A stretch of DNA of 32,761 nucleotides from an uncultured Clostridia bacterium (GCA_944386385.1 CALXAV010000020.1:1-32761); one strand, 5' to 3'. Positions 10,081 through 19,612 are shown, counted from the first letter of the stretch. Numbers and translations: made by a program. Notes: generated by a model from the sequence alone, not told the origin.

Positions 10081-13000
10081 TTATGCAAATAAGCTCATTT
10101 GGTTACTTTGGCTCATTCCCTTTAAGCATCCATAATTTTTAAGTAAGTCAGTAACTGAATTTCCTACTTTTGAACGTATTTTCAAGTCGTCAATAGACAT
10201 GAACTTTCCTTCTTCTCTAGCTTTTGCAATCCCTTCAGCTGCAACAGTTCCAAGACCTGGTATACTGTTTAGAGGTGGTCTAATTGCACCATCTTCTACC
10301 AAGAATTTTGTTGCATGTGATTTATATAAGTCCATTGGCAAAAAATTAAATCCTCTTTCATACATTTCTAGTACTAATTCTAATATTGCATACATATTTT
10401 TATCTTTTACTGTTGCTGCATTTCCTTCTAAGTCTATTTCTTTCATTTTATTTTTTACTTTTTCTTCTCCAAATATCATACAATCACTATCAAATTCATC
10501 TGCTCTAATAGAGAAGAACGCTGCATAATATGCTAAAGGCTCATGCACTTTAAACCATGCTATTCTAAATGCATTTGTAACATATGCTGCTGCGTGTGCT
10601 TTTGGGAACATGTATTTTATTTTCTCACATGATTTAATATACCAATCTGGTACATCATGTTCTTTCATCAATTGCTTATAATCTTCCCATTTAGGTTCTT
10701 TTCCTTTTGCCACTTTTCCTTTACGTACTGATTCCATTATTTTAAAAGAATCATTTGGTGGTAAGCCCATTTTTATTAAATATATCATTATATCATCACG
10801 ACAACATATTGCGTCCTGAAGTGTTACTGTTCCTTGCTCTATTAAGCTCTGAGCATTTCCAAGCCACACATCTGTACCATGTGACAAACCAGAAATACGT
10901 ATTAATTCATCAAAAGTTGTTGGTTTTGTGTCAACTAACATTCCCCTTACGAATTTTGTTCCAAACTCTGGTATTCCAAAACTTCCTACTTCTGAATGAA
11001 TCTGTTCTGGTGTTACTCCTAGAGCTTTTGTTGAACTAAATATTGACATTGTTTCTTTATCATCTAATGGAACCTTTCTTGGGTCTATTCCTGTGATATC
11101 TTGAAGCATTCTTATTACTGTTGGATCATCATGTCCTAGTATATCTAATTTTAATAAGTTCTGGTCTATAGAGTGATAATCAAAGTGTGTTGTTATAATA
11201 TCTGAGTTTGGGTCATCTGCTGGATGTTGTACTGGACAGAATTCATATATTTCTCTTCCTTTTGGTACAACTATAATTCCACCTGGGTGCTGTCCTGTTG
11301 TTCTTTTTATTCCTGTACAACCTGCAGCTAATCTTTGTGTCTCTGCTTTATTTATTGGTATATTTCTTTCTTCAAAATATTTTTTAACATAACCATATGC
11401 TGTTTTATCTGCTATTGTACCTATTGTCCCTGCTTTAAATGTTGTTCCTTTACCAAATATTACTTCTGTATATTTATGAGCTTTTGCTTGGTATTCTCCT
11501 GAGAAGTTTAAGTCTATATCTGGCTCTTTATCTCCGTTAAATCCAAGGAATGTCTCAAATGGTATGTCTAATCCATCTTTATCTAATTTATGACCACATT
11601 TTGGACAAGTTTTATCTGGTAAGTCATATCCATTTTTATATCCATAGTCTGTGAAGTCTGAATATTTACAGTTTGGACATCTATAATGAGGTGGAAGTGA
11701 GTTTACCTCTGTTATTCCTGTCATGTTTGCTACAAATGATGAACCAACAGAACCTCTTGAACCTACTATATATCCATCTTCATTTGATTTCCAAACTAGT
11801 TTTTGAGCAATTATATACATAACTGAGAATCCATTTTTTATAATTGATTCTAGTTCTTTATCTAATCTTGTCTGTACTATTTCTGGTAATGGATCTCCAT
11901 ATAATTCATGTGCTCTTTTATATGCTATATCTTTAATTGTTTGCTCACAACCTGGAATATGTGGTGGACATTTTTCTGGTGATATCGGACTTATCTTATC
12001 ACACATATCTGAAATTTTATTTGTATTTGTTACAACTACTTCATAAGCTTTTTCTTTTCCTAAATAGCTAAATTCTTCTAGCATTTCTTCTGTTGTTCTT
12101 AAATACAATGGTGCTTGTTGGTCAGCATCTGTATATCCTTGTCCAGCCTCTAATATTCTTCTATATACTTCATCTTGTGGGTCCATGAAATGAACATCAC
12201 ATGTTGCTACTACTGGTTTATTTAGTTTTTCTCCTAAAGCTACTATTTTTCTATTTATATCTCTTAAAGCTTCTTCATCTTTTACTGTTTCATTTCTTAT
12301 TAAGAAATTATTATTTCCTATTGGTTGTATTTCTAAGTAATCATAGAAGTTTGCAATTTCTTCTATTTCTTCATCTGTTTTTCCAAGCTCTATTGCTTGA
12401 TATAATTCTCCTGCTTCACATGCACTTCCTAAAATTAAACCTTCTCTATATTTCTCTAGTAAACTTTTTAAAATACGTGGTTTTCTATAAAAATATTTTA
12501 CATGTGAATATGATACTAATTTATATAAGTTTCTTAACCCTATATAATTCTTAGCTAAGATTATTGCATGATATGTTTTTAATTTTTTGTATTCTTCCTT
12601 CTTTGCTTCTTCTGTTCTACTAACACGGTCTATATCATCTACTTTTTTTGCTCCACGTTTAGCAAGCATATCAAGCATTACATTAAATACTTTTACTGTT
12701 GTATCAACATCATCTAAAGCTCTATGTGCTACTTCTACTTTTATTCCTAAGTTTTCTGCGATTTTTCCTAACTTATATTTTTTGTATTCTGGGAACAAGT
12801 CTTTTGCTAAACTTAGTGTGTCTATATATGTATAATCAAAATCATATCCTAAATTTTTAGCATTTTGTTTTAAAAATCCTACGTCAAATCCTGCATTATG
12901 TGCAACAATTACTGAATCTCCTAAGAATTCTAATATTTTAGGAAATACTTTATCTATTGTCTCTGCATCTTTTACCATCTCATCTGTTATATGTGTTACT

Positions 13001-14832
13001 TCTGTTACTCTTTCTGGTATATGCTTTTCAGGATTTACAAAACAAGAAAATTCATCTATTACTTCTCCGTTCTTTACTTTCATTATTCCTACTTCTGTTA
13101 TTTTTTCTGCTGTTGCTGAAAATCCTGTTGTTTCTAAGTCTAGTACACAATATGTTGTATTTAAATCTTGTCCTTTTGAATTTTCTACTGCTGGATTTTT
13201 ATCTGGTGCTAAATATGCTTCCATTCCATAAATTATTTTCATATCTGGATTATCATATCCAAGTAACTTATGTGCCTCTGGGAATGCTTGTACTACTCCA
13301 TGGTCTGTTATTGCAATTGATTTCATGCCCCATTTCATTGCTCTTTTTATTAAATCTGTTGCTGATGTCATTGCATCCATTTGGCTCATCTGAGTATGCA
13401 TGTGTAACTCTACTCTTTTTACTTCTGAATTATCCATTCTTTCTTCTTTTTTCAAGCCTTCGCATTCTACAATTGTATTAACCATTACTGATAATTCATT
13501 TGCAAAGCTATCCATTCCTGCTGTTCCTGCTACCATTAATCCTTTTGCAGATGTTATTCTTTTCATTGTTTTCTTTGCTTTATCTTTTTCTAAAAATACT
13601 TTACAAGTTATTGTACTTGTTCCATCATATAAATCAAAACTAAATAATGTTTTTCCTGATTTTAATGTTCTATCTTCTGAATATATTATTTCTCCTTGTA
13701 GTGCAATCTTACCATCATCTACACCTAAATCAGCTACTTTAACCAAGGTTTCAGTTATGTTCATTGAACTACCATATATAAGAGGAGTACTATCATCTTC
13801 TTCTGGCATTTCTGGAAATTCATTTTCAGTTGCAATTATGGTATTTGCGATTACTGTTACATCTCCTGCATAAGTATCTAATCCCGCTTTTCCTATTGCC
13901 TTTACTGCTTTTGCATTCTGTATTTTTTCAGTCATTTCTTGTCCGCTTTTTAAGTCTTTTGCAAAAGATTTTATTGTTATTCTTCCTGTTCCATCATAGA
14001 TATCAAATATTAACATTCCTTTTCCTGATTTAGTTTCACGTACATCTGATGTAATTACTCTTCCTTCCAATGTTACTCTTCCTGAATCTGCACCTAAGTC
14101 TTTTACTAATACATGTTTCTCTTTTGCTTTTGATGGTTTTCCCATTATGTATTCTACTGAAACAGGTTCAATTTCTACATCTATATTTTCAGGGACATAA
14201 TCTTCATCACCTGGCATTTGATAATCTGGATCTACATATTCTGGAACTGGTACTGCCATTTCTTCTTCATGTTTTTTATTTTCTTCTTCAATATGGGCTA
14301 CAATTTGAGCTTCTTCTTCCTCTAATCTTTTCTTTATTGAATTCATTTCTTCTTTAGATAGTTCTTCTCTTAATTCAATGTTATATCTTTCTCCAAAAAG
14401 ATTTTCTAACACATGAATTAGTTCTTTGTCTGTTTTCTTTGCTCGTAAAAAGTCTGCACCTTTTATGTGCATTCTAACTAATATATCCTTTCCATTTACT
14501 TCTACATCACTTTTTAGTAAAAGCATTGGTTTCATTAAAGGATATTTATGTGCCATATATGCAATTATATTTTTCCATTCTGAAGCAATACTTTTTTTCT
14601 CAACTGCATCATGATATTTTATTTTCATATCTATGTTGCTAAAATGAAATCTTTCTTGCAAGAACTTTTCAAAATACCATATTTCTTTTATTTCTATATA
14701 TTCATCATAATACATTACTACTTCTAATGTATTTGTTTTTTTCAACACGTTTAAAGCCACTATTTGTGCGTATTTTATATTAGAATTTGTCTTATAATCG
14801 CTAAATACTTCACCTATCTTTTTTGCCCCCAA
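10081..14832 (-). CDS. polC: DNA polymerase III alpha subunit, Gram-positive PolC type
   Basis: PolC is the main replicative polymerase of low-GC Gram-positives. At 1583 residues it exceeds the roughly 1440 of the Bacillus enzyme. Order: N-terminal domain (1-170), Glu-rich linker, OB-fold 1 (about 236-335), a second similar OB-fold (about 355-458), PHP domain from 472 (ELHMHTQMSQMDA), DEDD 3'-5' exonuclease (YCVLDLETTG at 561, VAHNAGFD, HRALDDVDTT), then the polymerase with a CPNC...CPKCGHK zinc motif and PDIDLNFSGEYQ. The C-terminus ends SQSNQMSLFA, containing a clamp-binding-like QxxLF motif. The start is a TTG at 14832, about 10 bases after AGGAG; the ATG at 14842 is out of frame. It appears monocistronic. 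Confidence 0.97.
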   Translation of the reverse strand: MGAKKIGEVFSDYKTNSNIKYAQIVALNVLKKTNTLEVVMYYDEYIEIKEIWYFEKFLQERFHFSNIDMKIKYHDAVEKKSIASEWKNIIAYMAHKYPLMKPMLLLKSDVEVNGKDILVRMHIKGADFLRAKKTDKELIHVLENLFGERYNIELREELSKEEMNSIKKRLEEEEAQIVAHIEEENKKHEEEMAVPVPEYVDPDYQMPGDEDYVPENIDVEIEPVSVEYIMGKPSKAKEKHVLVKDLGADSGRVTLEGRVITSDVRETKSGKGMLIFDIYDGTGRITIKSFAKDLKSGQEMTEKIQNAKAVKAIGKAGLDTYAGDVTVIANTIIATENEFPEMPEEDDSTPLIYGSSMNITETLVKVADLGVDDGKIALQGEIIYSEDRTLKSGKTLFSFDLYDGTSTITCKVFLEKDKAKKTMKRITSAKGLMVAGTAGMDSFANELSVMVNTIVECEGLKKEERMDNSEVKRVELHMHTQMSQMDAMTSATDLIKRAMKWGMKSIAITDHGVVQAFPEAHKLLGYDNPDMKIIYGMEAYLAPDKNPAVENSKGQDLNTTYCVLDLETTGFSATAEKITEVGIMKVKNGEVIDEFSCFVNPEKHIPERVTEVTHITDEMVKDAETIDKVFPKILEFLGDSVIVAHNAGFDVGFLKQNAKNLGYDFDYTYIDTLSLAKDLFPEYKKYKLGKIAENLGIKVEVAHRALDDVDTTVKVFNVMLDMLAKRGAKKVDDIDRVSRTEEAKKEEYKKLKTYHAIILAKNYIGLRNLYKLVSYSHVKYFYRKPRILKSLLEKYREGLILGSACEAGELYQAIELGKTDEEIEEIANFYDYLEIQPIGNNNFLIRNETVKDEEALRDINRKIVALGEKLNKPVVATCDVHFMDPQDEVYRRILEAGQGYTDADQQAPLYLRTTEEMLEEFSYLGKEKAYEVVVTNTNKISDMCDKISPISPEKCPPHIPGCEQTIKDIAYKRAHELYGDPLPEIVQTRLDKELESIIKNGFSVMYIIAQKLVWKSNEDGYIVGSRGSVGSSFVANMTGITEVNSLPPHYRCPNCKYSDFTDYGYKNGYDLPDKTCPKCGHKLDKDGLDIPFETFLGFNGDKEPDIDLNFSGEYQAKAHKYTEVIFGKGTTFKAGTIGTIADKTAYGYVKKYFEERNIPINKAETQRLAAGCTGIKRTTGQHPGGIIVVPKGREIYEFCPVQHPADDPNSDIITTHFDYHSIDQNLLKLDILGHDDPTVIRMLQDITGIDPRKVPLDDKETMSIFSSTKALGVTPEQIHSEVGSFGIPEFGTKFVRGMLVDTKPTTFDELIRISGLSHGTDVWLGNAQSLIEQGTVTLQDAICCRDDIMIYLIKMGLPPNDSFKIMESVRKGKVAKGKEPKWEDYKQLMKEHDVPDWYIKSCEKIKYMFPKAHAAAYVTNAFRIAWFKVHEPLAYYAAFFSIRADEFDSDCMIFGEEKVKNKMKEIDLEGNAATVKDKNMYAILELVLEMYERGFNFLPMDLYKSHATKFLVEDGAIRPPLNSIPGLGTVAAEGIAKAREEGKFMSIDDLKIRSKVGNSVTDLLKNYGCLKGMSQSNQMSLFA

Positions 14833-14857
14833 AGTTTTTCATCTCCTAACAAATTGT

Positions 14858-14886
14858 ATTCTAACATAAAATAAAAACTAATTAAA
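14858..14886 (-). promoter_or_regulatory. possible polC promoter
   Basis: On the minus strand TTTAAT (complement 14881-14886), 17 bp, and TAGAAT (complement 14858-14863) preceded by TGT, an extended -10. It lies about 25 bases upstream of the TTG start. Confidence 0.35.
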
Positions 14887-14920
14887 GCGAACATGTAAAA
14901 AAAGATAAAAAATTCATTTT

Positions 14921-14970
14921 GTGAACTACCAACCACCTAAAGGTGGTTGGTTCATGCTCCACTTCTACCC
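14921..14970 (+). mobile_element. solo IS200/IS605-like end (remnant)
   Basis: GTGAACTACC is followed by a perfect nine-bp hairpin (CCAACCACC / GGTGGTTGG, loop TAAA) and a TTCATGCTCC stretch. The arrangement matches the element end at 32683 (GTGAACTACC, hairpin, GGCTTCCTGC). No transposase gene is attached, so this is a remnant or a non-autonomous copy. Confidence 0.55.
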
Positions 14971-15067
14971 AAACTATTATTTTCAATTTTTCGTTCATTT
15001 TTTATTAAACTTTCTTTAGAAATTTATTTTTCCTGTAACACATTTTTATAAAATTCATAAGATATAT

Positions 15068-15075
15068 CATACAAA
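15068..15075 (+). promoter_or_regulatory. CATACAAA -10-like element (possible sporulation sigma E/K)
   Basis: CATACAAA resembles the -10 of the mother-cell sigma factors and lies about 50 bases before the Cys-rich peptide. The -35 is not convincing, so this is a weak call. Confidence 0.25.
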
Positions 15076-15123
15076 GGAAACAACAAAAGAAAACATATTG
15101 TTAATTGGAAGGGGGTTTAGACT

Positions 15124-15237
15124 ATGCCAGAGAACAGAGGATGCGGATTCGGATTTGGTGATGATTGTTGCTGGATTATAATCCTTATTTTATTAATTTG
15201 CTGCTGTTGTGGTGGTAATAGAGGTGGATGTTGCTAA
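15124..15237 (+). CDS. 37-residue Cys/Gly-rich single-helix peptide (YjcZ-like?)
   Basis: The short protein MPENRGCGFGFGDDCCW is followed by a hydrophobic stretch IIILILLICCCC and ends GGNRGGCC. Nine of 37 residues are Cys. A GGGGG-containing ribosome-binding site lies eight bases before the ATG and a strong terminator follows, so it is very likely a real gene. It resembles the short Gly-rich, one-helix sporulation proteins of the YjcZ type found in spore coats, but the Cys content is unusual and the family match is by appearance only. It faces the convergent gene at 15287-16504. Disulfide cross-linking or metal binding in the spore or envelope is a guess. Confidence 0.75.
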   Translation: MPENRGCGFGFGDDCCWIIILILLICCCCGGNRGGCC

Positions 15238-15250
15238 TCCTTCCTTGATA

Positions 15251-15280
15251 AAAAGGGATTCCAATATTGGAATCCCTTTT
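15251..15280. terminator. bidirectional intrinsic terminator
   Basis: A perfect 30-base palindrome (14-bp arms beginning AAAAGGGATTCCAA) starts and ends with A4/T4, so it can terminate both the Cys-rich peptide gene on the plus strand and the converging gene at 15287 on the minus strand. Confidence 0.9.
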
Positions 15281-15286
15281 AGCTTT

Positions 15287-16504
15287 CTATTTAAATCTTT
15301 TACCTTTATGTTTTCTTTTTGAAGCTCTTTCTTGGTCATGATATATATTACCATTATCATAATCATCTAAAAATTGTTTTCTTGCTTTCTCCTTAGTCCA
15401 TGTTTCTTCATCACCGTCTGTATTTTCTACATTATCATTCTGTTCTTTCTTATCTTTACTTTCTTGTTCTTTTTGATATTCTTTATCATCTACAAAATCA
15501 TCATCATCATTTAATCCTGAAAATGGTACAGTATACTCTTCTGCCCAAGCCTTATTTCTTCTATGTCTAACAATTAAAGCAATTATGATTATTAAAACAA
15601 CAACTCCTACTACTGCTCCTATAATCACCATTCTTCTTTGTTCTTCCTGTCTTCTTGCTTCTTCTTGCTCTCTTGCAATTGCTTCTTCATCTACTAAACT
15701 CTTATTTACAGTTACTTGATATGTTGCAACATTTTCTCCATCTGCATCTGTTACTAAAATAGTAACAATATTTTCTCCCTCTTTTAGTCCATCATTTCCT
15801 GTTATCTCTACCGTATACTCAGGGTTTGTTGCTGTTGCCTCTACATCTACTTCAGTTCCCTCTCCAATATACTTTGCTGTATATTCATAAACATTTGTAC
15901 TAAATGCTGGTGATAACTCTAAATCTCCTATTTTCAAAGATTCTAGTCCTTCTCCTGGAGCTTCTGTTCCTTCTGCATTTGAACCTTCAGCACTTTCTCT
16001 TGTTACTTGTATTGTATATATTTTTTCTGTTCCATCTTCAGCCGTTACTACAATTGATAAATCATTTAATCCTTCGTCTAATTTTTTTGTTCCTAATCCA
16101 CTAACTTTTGCATTACTATCTTGTGCAGTTCCATATACTTCTACTTCTTCTACATCTGATGGTACTGTTACTTCATATGTGGTAGTCCCTGACTTAAATC
16201 CCGAAAAATCATACTCAGATGGTCTTATTCCTAACATTTTCAAATTAGCATTACTAGATTCTTCGCTCTGTGTTGTAGTTCTTGATGTATTACTACTTGA
16301 GCTAGAATTACTACTATTGGTTGAGTTACTTGTATTTGATCTATTTGTTGTATTTTCCGTTACTGCTAGACATCTTACTCTTTCTGCTTGTTCCAATTTA
16401 GAAGAAGTTGTAACTATTGCCCCTGCATAAAATGTTGTACTTATTAATAATGTTGCTATTATAAATAATATTAAATTTCTTATATTTTTCTTATGACTAT
16501 CCAT
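15287..16504 (-). CDS. membrane protein with two cadherin-like beta-sandwich domains
   Basis: This 405-residue protein has a signal or anchor helix (about 10-32) and a Ser/Asn/Thr-rich linker (51-85). Two cadherin-like beta-sandwich domains follow (about 88-170 and 186-268), each opening with a hydrophobic-Leu-x-hydrophobic strand and ending in a YTIQVTRE / YQVTVNK strand, as in this family of bacterial surface repeats. A charged coil (270-291) leads into a second membrane helix (292-312), an RHRR stop-transfer and an acidic then basic cytoplasmic tail (to KRKHKGKRFK). It thus presents two Ig-like modules outside the cell with a tail inside. Single gene with an AGGAGG site; role unknown, probably envelope or adhesion. 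Confidence 0.85.
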   Translation of the reverse strand: MDSHKKNIRNLILFIIATLLISTTFYAGAIVTTSSKLEQAERVRCLAVTENTTNRSNTSNSTNSSNSSSSSNTSRTTTQSEESSNANLKMLGIRPSEYDFSGFKSGTTTYEVTVPSDVEEVEVYGTAQDSNAKVSGLGTKKLDEGLNDLSIVVTAEDGTEKIYTIQVTRESAEGSNAEGTEAPGEGLESLKIGDLELSPAFSTNVYEYTAKYIGEGTEVDVEATATNPEYTVEITGNDGLKEGENIVTILVTDADGENVATYQVTVNKSLVDEEAIAREQEEARRQEEQRRMVIIGAVVGVVVLIIIIALIVRHRRNKAWAEEYTVPFSGLNDDDDFVDDKEYQKEQESKDKKEQNDNVENTDGDEETWTKEKARKQFLDDYDNGNIYHDQERASKRKHKGKRFK

Positions 16505-16606
16505 AAAGTTCCTCCTTAATTTCTCCTTCGTTTTTATGAAAGTATTATATCATTTCCGATTTTTTTCGTCAATAAATTTTAAAATTTTACAAACCAATTC
16601 CGTACT

Positions 16607-16635
16607 TTGCATAATTTTTGCATCTGTGCTATAAT
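16607..16635 (+). promoter_or_regulatory. promoter of cassette A
   Basis: TTGCAT at 16607-16612, 17 bp, TATAAT at 16630-16635 with an extended -10 (TGC). The leader that follows can form GCAGTA/TACTGC and two overlapping, mutually exclusive hairpins (TTGTGG/CCACAA versus CCTACC/GGTAGG). Confidence 0.8.
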
Positions 16636-16705
16636 TGAAATATGCAGTAATTATACTGCTTTTGTGGATTCCTACCACAAGGTAGGACAAATGAGAGGAA
16701 TTATT

Positions 16706-17023
16706 ATGCATAAGAGATTTGTTCTTGTGGTTAGTATCACCCTCGCAATGGTTTTGGGAGTTGCTCTAGTAGGTTGTTCCGATTCAGAAACTGAAAGTGG
16801 TTCTTCTGAAACAGAAGTTGCTTCAGAAGTTGCCTCAATCAACGAGCTTGTGCTGGTGGACTACAACGATATCGTTCATGGTGTTAGGTTCTACACTTTC
16901 TATGATCCTGATACATATGTTATGTATAAGCTTGCCACCACTGGTTACCTCGATGGAGGAATTAGCCTTACAGTTATGGTCAATCCAGATGGAACACCTA
17001 GGCTTTATGAGCCCCAAGACTAA
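16706..17023 (+). CDS. small lipoprotein, unrecognised (cassette A)
   Basis: This 105-residue protein begins MHKRFVLVVSITLAMVLG and has a lipobox VALVGC, giving Cys24 as the lipidated residue. A short Ser/Glu-rich linker and a compact domain of about 65 residues follow (beta-rich, Tyr-rich, ending PRLYEPQD). The ATG at 16706 is preceded by GAGAGGA; the frame is open upstream, but the promoter and the signal peptide fix this start. Codon choice (many C- and G-ending codons) differs from neighbouring genes, and the unit has its own promoter and terminator, which points to acquisition. No relative is recognised. It shares this architecture with the genes at 22805 and 26056. Confidence 0.8.
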   Translation: MHKRFVLVVSITLAMVLGVALVGCSDSETESGSSETEVASEVASINELVLVDYNDIVHGVRFYTFYDPDTYVMYKLATTGYLDGGISLTVMVNPDGTPRLYEPQD

Positions 17024-17050
17024 AAAAAGAAAAAGAAAGTATTTCTTTCC

Positions 17051-17068
17051 CCTCGAAAGAGGAGTTCT
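17051..17068 (+). terminator. terminator of cassette A (weak stem)
   Basis: CCTC GAAA GAGG with flanking partial pairing is followed by TTCTTTTTG, about 28 bases after the stop. The stem is short, so moderate confidence. Confidence 0.5.
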
Positions 17069-17100
17069 TTTTGTCTAAAAAGAAATTTTTATAAAAATAT

Positions 17101-17128
17101 TTGTCTTTTTTTCTTTTAATGGTATAAT
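17101..17128 (+). promoter_or_regulatory. promoter of the U32-family gene
   Basis: TTGTCT at 17101-17106, 16 bp, TATAAT at 17123-17128 with extended -10 (TGG). The start codon follows 28 bases later after AGGAGG. Confidence 0.65.
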
Positions 17129-17155
17129 AATAAAAAAACTTGTAGGAGGACTAAA

Positions 17156-19612
17156 ATGATAGACTTACTTGCTCCTGTAGGAGATTTTGAATGTTTAAAA
17201 GCCGCTGTTCAAAATGGTGCAGATAGTGTATATTTTGGTTCTGGCTTTTTTAATGCAAGAGCATTTGCTCATAATTTTAATGGTGAAAATCTAAAAGTTG
17301 CCATTGAATATGCAAAAATTCGTGGTGTAAAAACAAATTTAACATTAAACACTTTAATAAAAGATGATGAATTTAATGATGCTCTTATGCTCGCTACAAA
17401 AGCTTATGAATATGGAATCGATGCAATAATAGTTCAAGATTTAGGCCTAGCAAGAAAACTAATAAAATTATTTCCTGACTTACCAATTCACGGAAGTACT
17501 CAAATGACTGTACATAACTTAAATGGTGCTTTAGAGTTACAAGACTTAGGATTTAAAAGAGTAGTCCTATCAAGAGAACTTTCACTAGATGAAATTAAAT
17601 ATATTTGTAAAAATACTAAAGTAGAAATTGAATGTTTTGTCCATGGAGCTTTATGTATTTCCTATTCAGGACAATGTCTATTTTCTAGTATGCTAGGTGG
17701 TCGTTCAGGAAATAGAGGTAAATGTGCAGGTCCTTGCAGACTTCCATATGAATTATTAGAAAATGAAAAAACTATTGATTCTGGTTATTTATTAAGTACA
17801 AGAGATTTATGTGGTTTAGATTACCTTCCTGATTTTATTGAATCTGGTGTTAAATGTCTAAAAATAGAAGGAAGAATGAAATCGCCAGAATATGTAGCAA
17901 CAGTTACTAGAATATATAGAAAATACCTTGATTTGGCTCAAAATAAAAAAGAAGAATATAAAGTATCAAGCAAAGATAAAAAAATATTAATGCAAGCATT
18001 TAATCGTGGTATGACATCTTCTGGTCACCTTGACAGCGATGCAAATAAAAAACTTGTATACAAAGAAAAACCAAATAACATGGGACTATATATTGGAACT
18101 GTTAAAAGATATAATAAAAATAAAGGCTATGTTACACTTGAATTAGAAGATAAAATTGAAATTGGAGACACTATTTCAATCGAAAACCGTACTGGAAGTT
18201 ATAAAATTTCAGAATTAATGGCAAATGGAAAAAACATTAAAGAAACAAGTGTAGGACAAACTGTAACAATAGGAAGAATTAAAAGTAATATCCAAAATGG
18301 TTATAAGGTTTATAGATTAGCTTCAAAAGAACTATCAAAAAAGGCCAAAGAAAGTTATCAAGGAGAAAATAGAAAAGTTGCACTAAATTGTATAGTAACC
18401 ATAAAAAAGAACGCTCCAGTTTCTATACATGTAACTTCTTGTAGTAATTTAGAACTTTATAAAAACTTATCAATTACATGTAATTTAGACTTTATTCCTG
18501 GTCAAGCTAAAACAAGACCATTAGACAAGCAAACTGTAATAAACCAAATATCAAAAACAGCATCTTCACCTTACTATTTTAAAAATATCAAAGTAGATAT
18601 TGATAATGATGTATTTTTACCAAAACTAAGTATCTTAAATGAATTAAGAAGAATTGCTTTATCTAATATTGGAAGTATCGCACAAGCTGGTATTCACAGA
18701 AATGTTCCAAAAACTGTATTAGATAAAATTAATAAAAAAGAAGATATTACATTAAAAAATATGAGAACTATGGCAAAACTTTCTAAAGACAAAAATCCTA
18801 AGATATCTTTATTGTTAAATATCATAAATGAAAACTTTGATTATAATAAACTTGAAAATGTAGATTGTGTATATATACCATTAAAATATTTTACAAGTAA
18901 AAAATATGAACACTGTTTAAAAGCAATAAGTAAAAGATTTGATACATACATTTATATGCCAACTATTGTTAAAGGAAACTATAAAAATTTATTTTTAGCT
19001 AATGCTGAAAGTGCTGTTAATAAATATAATATTCATGGATTTGTTATTTCTAATATTTGTAATATAAAATTATTAAATGGTTTGTTTAAAGATTTAAACA
19101 AATATTTTAAAATAATTTCTAATTATACATTCAATGTATTTAACTCACAAACAGTACTAGAACTAAAAAAATTAGGAGTTAGCAAATTTACATTATCACC
19201 AGAACTTGATAAAAAAACTATAACAAGTCTTTGTAATTATAACTATTTACAAAAAGAACTAATTGTTTATGGTAAAATTCCGTTAGTTCATATGAATTAC
19301 TGCTTACTTGGAGAATCAAATAAATGCTATCCTACTTGTAAAGTAAGATGCCAAAACACAAAAGAATATTATTTAAAAGATAGACTAAATATGAAATTTG
19401 AAATTATGCCAGATAATATTCAAACAGTAACCACTTTATTTAATAGTAAAACAACATCTATCTCACCTAAATATTTTCAAATAGATTTTGCAAGAATTGA
19501 TATTTTACATGAGTCTGTACCTGAGATAAATGAAATTATTAAAACAGTAAAAGCTGGGAAGAAATTTCAAGGAACAGAATATACAAGTGGTAATCTTAAT
19601 AGAGAAATATAA
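17156..19612 (+). CDS. U32-family protein (RlhA/TrhP-like RNA hydroxylation factor)
   Basis: This 818-residue protein starts MIDLLAPVGDFECLKAAVQNGAD, a classic U32 opening of a TIM-barrel-like domain. The conserved Cys motif is ECFVHGALCISYSGQC, followed by SGNRGKCAGPCR. Further Cys pairs occur near the C-terminus (CYPTCKVRCQ). Members are labelled collagenase-like peptidases, but experimentally studied relatives (E. coli RlhA and TrhP, B. subtilis TrhP1/P2) hydroxylate RNA using an Fe-S cluster and prephenate-derived chemistry. The long form with a DUF3656-like middle region is most like the RlhA/YrrO class. It has its own promoter and AGGAGG site. A REP palindrome begins five bases after the stop. 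The exact RNA target cannot be told. Confidence 0.9.
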   Translation: MIDLLAPVGDFECLKAAVQNGADSVYFGSGFFNARAFAHNFNGENLKVAIEYAKIRGVKTNLTLNTLIKDDEFNDALMLATKAYEYGIDAIIVQDLGLARKLIKLFPDLPIHGSTQMTVHNLNGALELQDLGFKRVVLSRELSLDEIKYICKNTKVEIECFVHGALCISYSGQCLFSSMLGGRSGNRGKCAGPCRLPYELLENEKTIDSGYLLSTRDLCGLDYLPDFIESGVKCLKIEGRMKSPEYVATVTRIYRKYLDLAQNKKEEYKVSSKDKKILMQAFNRGMTSSGHLDSDANKKLVYKEKPNNMGLYIGTVKRYNKNKGYVTLELEDKIEIGDTISIENRTGSYKISELMANGKNIKETSVGQTVTIGRIKSNIQNGYKVYRLASKELSKKAKESYQGENRKVALNCIVTIKKNAPVSIHVTSCSNLELYKNLSITCNLDFIPGQAKTRPLDKQTVINQISKTASSPYYFKNIKVDIDNDVFLPKLSILNELRRIALSNIGSIAQAGIHRNVPKTVLDKINKKEDITLKNMRTMAKLSKDKNPKISLLLNIINENFDYNKLENVDCVYIPLKYFTSKKYEHCLKAISKRFDTYIYMPTIVKGNYKNLFLANAESAVNKYNIHGFVISNICNIKLLNGLFKDLNKYFKIISNYTFNVFNSQTVLELKKLGVSKFTLSPELDKKTITSLCNYNYLQKELIVYGKIPLVHMNYCLLGESNKCYPTCKVRCQNTKEYYLKDRLNMKFEIMPDNIQTVTTLFNSKTTSISPKYFQIDFARIDILHESVPEINEIIKTVKAGKKFQGTEYTSGNLNREI

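Noticed and set aside
14812-14842. ATG at 14842 as the polC start with a frameshift at the A-run
   Set aside because: It abuts the Shine-Dalgarno and is out of frame; the TTG at 14832 is correctly spaced. A homopolymer error remains possible but is not needed.
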